5,798 nt of DNA, taken from NCBI GenBank assembly GCA_003531665.1, contig DQFC01000018.1:6323-12120 (forward strand). The letters run 5' to 3'. Below the pieces are notes generated by a model. The model was not told the DNA's origin, made no database searches, and saw nothing but the letters and a program-made list of their open reading frames with translations. The position numbers and the translations under genes are program-made. Shown here piece after piece: positions 5,308-5,798 of this stretch (positions are counted from its first letter, which is position 1; every line of letters starts with the position of its first letter). The stretch comes from Candidatus Collierbacteria bacterium. GTDB taxonomy: Bacteria > Patescibacteriota > Microgenomatia > UBA1400 > MFAQ01.

Positions 5308-5798
5308 ATGCGTAGATTGTTGGATTATTTTTCGAACGGAATTACTTCTCAGACGCTTCAATCCGTCGGCATGGAGGTCGAAACTCAGTTTGTAACCACC
5401 ACAGGTGAGCCTATCTCTGTCGAAACCTCCCAAGCCATTCTCCGCAGGCTGGTAGAAGGACTGCGCGGCTGGAGAATCAGCAAAACCAAAGGGGAGTTGA
5501 TTACCGAACTCATCGAGGATAATGGCAGTATTCTGTCATACGAACTTGGTCGCCACAATATTGAGTTTTCTTCCGCTCCACTCACCACCTCAAGCATTCC
5601 CTTCCTCCCCCGTATGGGGCTTGAGAATCTTTACTTTTTTGCCGAAGAGCTCGGAGCTTACCCTTACTTCGCGCCGGTTCTGCCGGGCTCGGAGGATCTT
5701 CTCGTCATTCCCGATGAGCGCGACGCAAATTGGCTCAAACTCGATGGACGCGATGCTCTATCACCACTTGCTCGTACCTCGTCCGTCCAGTTCACCAT
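5308..5798 (+). CDS. Glutamate-cysteine ligase family (GCS2-like) enzyme, 3' end outside window
   Basis: The frame runs open from the ATG at 5308 to the window edge: 163 complete codons, so the C-terminal part is missing (family members are about 350-450 residues). It resembles the plant/alphaproteobacterial glutamate-cysteine ligase family, which joins glutamate and an amine such as cysteine with ATP. Visible support: the Gly-x-Glu-x-Glu signature at 21-25 (GMEVE), Glu86 in a GRHNIEFSSAP segment (81-91) placed like the family's substrate/metal-binding strand, and RTSSVQFT (156-163), which matches the family's T-x-SVQV motif. A carboxylate-amine ligase of the YbdK or EgtA kind is equally possible, so no gene symbol is given. 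A strong Shine-Dalgarno sets the start. No good promoter is seen between the terminator and the ATG, so expression probably depends on readthrough from 5106-5134. Confidence 0.65.
   Translation, partial: MRRLLDYFSNGITSQTLQSVGMEVETQFVTTTGEPISVETSQAILRRLVEGLRGWRISKTKGELITELIEDNGSILSYELGRHNIEFSSAPLTTSSIPFLPRMGLENLYFFAEELGAYPYFAPVLPGSEDLLVIPDERDANWLKLDGRDALSPLARTSSVQFT

Noticed and set aside
5164..5433. Minus-strand frame of 89 codons spanning the leader and the start of the GCS2-like gene
   Set aside because: It crosses the terminator and is antisense to a better supported gene, with low-complexity translation and no family match.

Overview
The window looks like housekeeping chromosome from a reduced bacterium, most likely of the Candidate Phyla Radiation (Patescibacteria, perhaps a Microgenomates-like lineage). 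This is inferred from four things: a short archaeal-type aspartyl-tRNA synthetase without the usual bacterial insertion domain, divergent MurA and MurB with altered active-site positions, transcription starts that appear to sit on the start codons, and few Shine-Dalgarno sequences. All genes read as standard code, with no in-frame TGA, so a TGA-reassigned lineage is unlikely. No plasmid, phage, CRISPR, tRNA or rRNA signal was seen.

Layout: positions 1-2336 carry murB then murA on the minus strand, 15 bases apart, the first two committed steps of peptidoglycan precursor synthesis. MurA lacks only its last few residues at the window edge. Positions 2337-2419 are a divergent control region holding an extended -10 for murB, a palindromic REP-like repeat with an internal hairpin, and a perfect TATAAT seven bases before the aspS ATG. 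Positions 2420-5122 hold aspS and glyS on the plus strand, 6 bases apart. The AspRS carries a proline at the position that marks non-discriminating enzymes, so it probably also charges tRNA-Asn, with GatCAB amidation elsewhere in the genome.

Positions 5106-5307 are the most interesting part. A promoter overlaps the end of glyS and starts a 21-codon leader ORF. After it come an intrinsic terminator, an upstream segment that can pair with the terminator's 5' arm, and a 12-bp long-range helix that would bury the Shine-Dalgarno of the next gene. Together they look like an attenuator or riboregulator. From 5308 to the end is the first part of a glutamate-cysteine ligase-family (GCS2) enzyme.

The protein-coding content is known enzyme families. 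No wholly new multi-gene system is visible. The leader before the GCS2-like gene is the best candidate for something undescribed; the divergent MurA/MurB active sites come second.
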